Source: Pseudomonadota bacterium (GTDB lineage: Bacteria; Pseudomonadota; Alphaproteobacteria; Rhizobiales; Devosiaceae). From it: a DNA stretch of 64,000 nt. The stretch lies in contig JAEWBN010000018.1 in NCBI GenBank assembly GCA_023391095.1, positions 5,888 through 69,887 of the forward strand, written 5' to 3'. Every line of letters begins with the position of its first letter. Position 1 is the first letter of the stretch. Of the stretch, positions 61,624 through 64,000 are shown piece after piece. The translations under genes and the position numbers were made by a program. The notes beneath the pieces are model-generated. The model ran no database searches, was not told the DNA's origin, and saw only the letters and a program-made list of their open reading frames with translations.

Positions 61624-62265
61624 CTAGCCGCCCGCGGTCTTGAGATAGCCCAGGCACATGACCGCCAGCTCGTCGCGGATAGCGTCCTGCTCGGCCGGCG
61701 GGAGATTGCGCTCGAACACATTGCGCACGGTCCCGAAAATGACCGACAGCAGCGTCACATTGACCAGCGCAATATCGCCATAGTGCGCGTCGGGCGCCGT
61801 CTTGAGCATGGCAATCGTCGCCCGGTCCATCCGTTTCGCAAAAGCCTCGATCAGCGCCTCGTTGTCCAGCTCCACCGCCGAGCGATACAGCGCCCGCGTC
61901 ACCTCGCTGCGCTCCGTCTTGGCCAGCCAATAGGCATCGACCAGCGCCCGCACCATCTCCGCGGTCGTCGCGCCATGCTGACTCAGGCACGCCGCCTCCA
62001 CCCGCTCGGCCACGATATCGAGATAGCGCTCGTTGAGCGCATAGAGCAGCGCCTGCTTGTGCGGGAAATACTGGTACATGGTCCCCACCGACACGCCCGC
62101 CCGCTCCGCCACGCGCGTCGTCGTCAACCGGTGGATTCCCTCCCGCAGCAAAACCTGAATGGTCGCTTCGTAGATCGCCTCGACGGTGGTCACCGACCGC
62201 GCCTGACGCGGCCTTTTGCGGGCATTGAGATGGCTGGGGGCCGTCGCGTCCATATGCGAATCCAA
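61624..62265 (-). CDS. TetR family transcriptional regulator
   Basis: 213 aa. The N-terminal helix-turn-helix reads TTTRVAERAGVSVGTMYQYFPHKQALL, split as TTRVAERAGVSVG and MYQYFPHKQALL, typical of TetR. The C-terminal helical part (TERSEVTRALYRSAVELDN) is a ligand domain with no assigned ligand. It diverges from the SDR gene across 63 bases, so it probably controls that gene and itself. A second ATG four codons in (62253) is an alternative start. Confidence 0.92.
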   Translation of the reverse strand: MDSHMDATAPSHLNARKRPRQARSVTTVEAIYEATIQVLLREGIHRLTTTRVAERAGVSVGTMYQYFPHKQALLYALNERYLDIVAERVEAACLSQHGATTAEMVRALVDAYWLAKTERSEVTRALYRSAVELDNEALIEAFAKRMDRATIAMLKTAPDAHYGDIALVNVTLLSVIFGTVRNVFERNLPPAEQDAIRDELAVMCLGYLKTAGG

Positions 62266-62328
62266 AACTCGAACGATCCTTCATATATTTGACGCCGGCC
62301 GCAATGGCCACGCATTGAAGGAAATTCC

Positions 62329-63048
62329 ATGACAGACACAGCAAAGATTGCCCTCGTCACCGGGGGCAACAAGGGCATCGGCCTTGAGATCGTTCGACAG
62401 CTGGCTGCGGCCGGAGTCACCGTCCTGCTCGGCGCCCGCGATTCCGCGCGCGGCCAGGCCGCTGCAGCCACCCTGGCCGGCGTCCACCCCATTCACATCG
62501 ACCTCAATGACGACGCCACCATCGCCGCCGCCGCCGCGGAGATCGCCGCCACCCATGGCCGCCTTGATATCCTCGTCAACAATGCCGGCATCGTCGATGC
62601 CGAGGACGGTCCGCCCTCGCTCGCCACTGTCCACGCCGCCCGCCGGCTGATGGAAACCAACTTCCTGGGCACGCTCGCCGTCACCCAGTCCATGCTGCCG
62701 CTCCTGCGCAAGGCGCCGGCCGCCCGCATCGTCAACCTCTCGACCACGCTGGGCTCGCTGGCCATCAATGGCGACCCCACCTCGCCCTATTACGAGGCCC
62801 GCCTCATCGGCTACAACGCCTCCAAGGCGGCGCTCAACATGCTGACCGTCCAACTTGCGGCCGAACTGCGCGACACGCCCATCGCCGTCAACGCCGTCGC
62901 TCCCGGCTACGTCAAGACCGACCTCACCGGCCACAATGGCTTCATGACGCCGGCAGAAGGCGCCGCCCTGCCGGTGAAATATGCGCTCATGGGCCCCGAT
63001 GCCCCTTCCGGCACCTTTGTCGAACCGGCCGGCACCGCCCCCTGGTAG
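62329..63048 (+). CDS. Short-chain dehydrogenase/reductase
   Basis: 239 aa. Cofactor loop TGGNKGIGLEIV, NNAGIVD, the catalytic Ser region VNLSTTLGS and Tyr-Lys YNASKAALNML are present, making it an active SDR with NAD(P)H; the residues after the second strand (ARDSARGQ) hint at NADP preference. The pattern (KGIGLEIVRQLAAAG, ETNFLGTLAVTQ) resembles carbonyl-reductase-like SDRs. Substrate unknown. Divergent from a TetR regulator, a frequent pairing in detoxification. Confidence 0.92.
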   Translation: MTDTAKIALVTGGNKGIGLEIVRQLAAAGVTVLLGARDSARGQAAAATLAGVHPIHIDLNDDATIAAAAAEIAATHGRLDILVNNAGIVDAEDGPPSLATVHAARRLMETNFLGTLAVTQSMLPLLRKAPAARIVNLSTTLGSLAINGDPTSPYYEARLIGYNASKAALNMLTVQLAAELRDTPIAVNAVAPGYVKTDLTGHNGFMTPAEGAALPVKYALMGPDAPSGTFVEPAGTAPW

Positions 63049-63108
63049 AGCCATCGCCCGGCCCACCCGATTGCGCTAGGCTGGCGCCACCACACGGAGG
63101 AATCGGCC

Positions 63109-63843
63109 ATGGGCTGGGACGCGCTCAAACTCTGGCACCCCGACGCAACCCGCATCGAGCCGCTGACCGGCGGCTCGTCCAACGACGTCTGGGCCATCAC
63201 CCTGGGGGGCCGCAAGGCCGTCGCCCGTCTGGGCACCCGTGACGATGCCGACCTCGCCTGGGAGGCCGATCTACTCTCCCACCTCGCCCGCAATGGCCTC
63301 GCCGTCCCGGTCCCCATCCCGACCCTGGACGGCCGCCTCTTTGTCGATGGCCTCATGGTCATGCCTTTCCTCGAGGGCGGCCCGCCGCAGAGCGCAGGCG
63401 ACTGGTCCCGCGTCGCCGATACGCTTCGCCGCCTCCACGCCCTGACACAAAACTGGCCGCAGCGCCCCGGCTGGCGCGCCGCCACCGATTACCGCACCGC
63501 CGACACCGGCACGCGCATCAACCTCGCCGCCATGCCCGCCGAAACGGTCGCCCGCTGCCGCGCCGCCTGGTCGCGCCTCGTGGGTCTGCCCACCTCGGTC
63601 GTCCACGGCAATCCCAACAATCCCGCCAATATCCTGATGACCCCGGATCGCGTCGCCCTTGTCGATTGGGACGAGGCCCGCGTCGACGTCTCGCTCCTCG
63701 ATCTCGTCCTGCCCGGAAACGGCGCCGCGCTCGAAGGTGATACCCGCGACCTCGCCGAACAGGCCTCCGCCGCCTGGGAAGGCGCCATCTGCTGGCCCGA
63801 CGATTATTCCAAATCCCAGCTGGCCCTCGTGCGCCCGGTCTAG
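63109..63843 (+). CDS. Aminoglycoside phosphotransferase-fold protein with altered catalytic loop
   Basis: 244 aa, shorter than typical APH proteins. It has PLTGGSSNDVWAITLGGRKAVARLG at the N-lobe (read in parts) and the loop VVHGNPNNPANILM where the family has HGDxxxxN. The catalytic Asp is Asn168 here; N174 and the metal Asp D186 (LVDWDEA) are kept. Members act on small alcohols such as choline or on antibiotics. Loss of the Asp suggests reduced or absent kinase activity. ATG 63109 has GGAGGAA about 6 bases upstream. The gene has no clear partner. Confidence 0.85.
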   Translation: MGWDALKLWHPDATRIEPLTGGSSNDVWAITLGGRKAVARLGTRDDADLAWEADLLSHLARNGLAVPVPIPTLDGRLFVDGLMVMPFLEGGPPQSAGDWSRVADTLRRLHALTQNWPQRPGWRAATDYRTADTGTRINLAAMPAETVARCRAAWSRLVGLPTSVVHGNPNNPANILMTPDRVALVDWDEARVDVSLLDLVLPGNGAALEGDTRDLAEQASAAWEGAICWPDDYSKSQLALVRPV

Positions 63844-63870
63844 TTCACCCCACCATGCGCCCTTCCCCAC

Positions 63871-63889
63871 CTCCCCCTTGACGGGGGAG
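63871..63889. repeat. Short palindromic repeat fragment after the APH-fold gene
   Basis: CTCCCCC (63871-63877) and GGGGGAG (63883-63889) form a stem with a TTGAC loop, preceded by CACCCCACC- and CCCTTCCCC-like sequence. It resembles the CCTCCCCCT repeats at 14.9 kb and 60.8 kb in reverse orientation and lies 16 bases before the transposase fragment stop. Confidence 0.6.
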
Positions 63890-63904
63890 CGACTGTCTTG
63901 ATGG

Positions 63905-64000
63905 TCAAGCGCTTTGCCATGGTTTTTGGTCCCTGATGATGGCATTGAGGATGGTGAGGAGCTTTCGGGCTGTGGCGATGAGGGCGACACGTTTGGGCTT
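63905..64000 (-). mobile_element. IS110-family transposase, C-terminal end (cut by window edge)
   Basis: The last 31 codons and stop are visible, reading KPKRVALIATARKLL, then TILNAIIRDQKPW and a TGA at 63905-63907. This matches the conserved C-terminus of IS110/IS116/IS902-type (DEDD) transposases. The rest of the gene and the other IS end lie beyond the window. It is not possible to say whether the element is intact. IS110 elements usually lack inverted ends, so none is expected here. Confidence 0.8.

Overview
The window reads as a chromosomal stretch of a GC-rich alphaproteobacterium. Gene order and sequence style suggest Hyphomicrobiales, possibly a Devosia-like genus: urtABCDE beside a ureDABCEFG operon with inserted extra genes, pstSCAB-phoU-phoB with long PstC/PstA, a glgPBCA-pgm-glgX operon, and many short palindromic repeats between genes. 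The genus is a guess; the class-level call is firmer. Genes are dense, many stops and starts overlap by 1-4 bases, and no phage, plasmid origin or CRISPR array is seen.

Layout. 1-8.5 kb: 5' part of the translation factor gene ettA, an AI-2E-type exporter with a GAF tail, a TPR-GGDEF protein, a three-gene ABC importer of the nitrate/sulfonate/pyrimidine-precursor class, and a secreted Gly/Asn-rich repeat protein. 8.8-27.5 kb: a nitrogen block. A very large hybrid histidine kinase with a nucleobase-permease-like sensor and a LuxR-type response regulator face away from urtABCDE, which is followed by the urease operon ureD-A-J-B-orf138-C-mliC-E-F-DUF3995-G-GNAT. Urea would be imported by Urt and hydrolysed by urease. 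The kinase/regulator pair is placed to control this, which is an inference. 27.5-38.7 kb: a complete glycogen synthesis and breakdown operon on the minus strand.

38.8-47.1 kb: mixed single genes (KefB-type antiporter, second AI-2E exporter, nucleoside hydrolase, ABC-F protein, LysE exporter, small coiled protein, membrane GGDEF protein). 47.1-53.7 kb: a divergent sugar uptake locus. The binding protein and two permeases lie on minus; a ROK regulator, a ThuA-like protein and a MalK-type ATPase lie on plus. They flank a 314-base control region holding a perfect 18-base palindrome.

53.7-64 kb: a small secreted protein, a CAT-anticodon tRNA, an IclR regulator, the Pho-box-preceded pstSCAB-phoU-phoB operon (no phoR in the window), a TetR regulator/SDR pair, an APH-fold protein lacking the catalytic Asp, and the 3' end of an IS110-type transposase gene cut by the window edge.

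The strongest leads for something undescribed are: (1) the permease-like sensor kinase with its eight-cysteine cluster and LuxR partner beside the urea genes; (2) a palindromic repeat that has inserted in frame into that kinase's receiver domain; (3) the four extra genes (orf138, mliC, DUF3995, GNAT) built into the urease operon.
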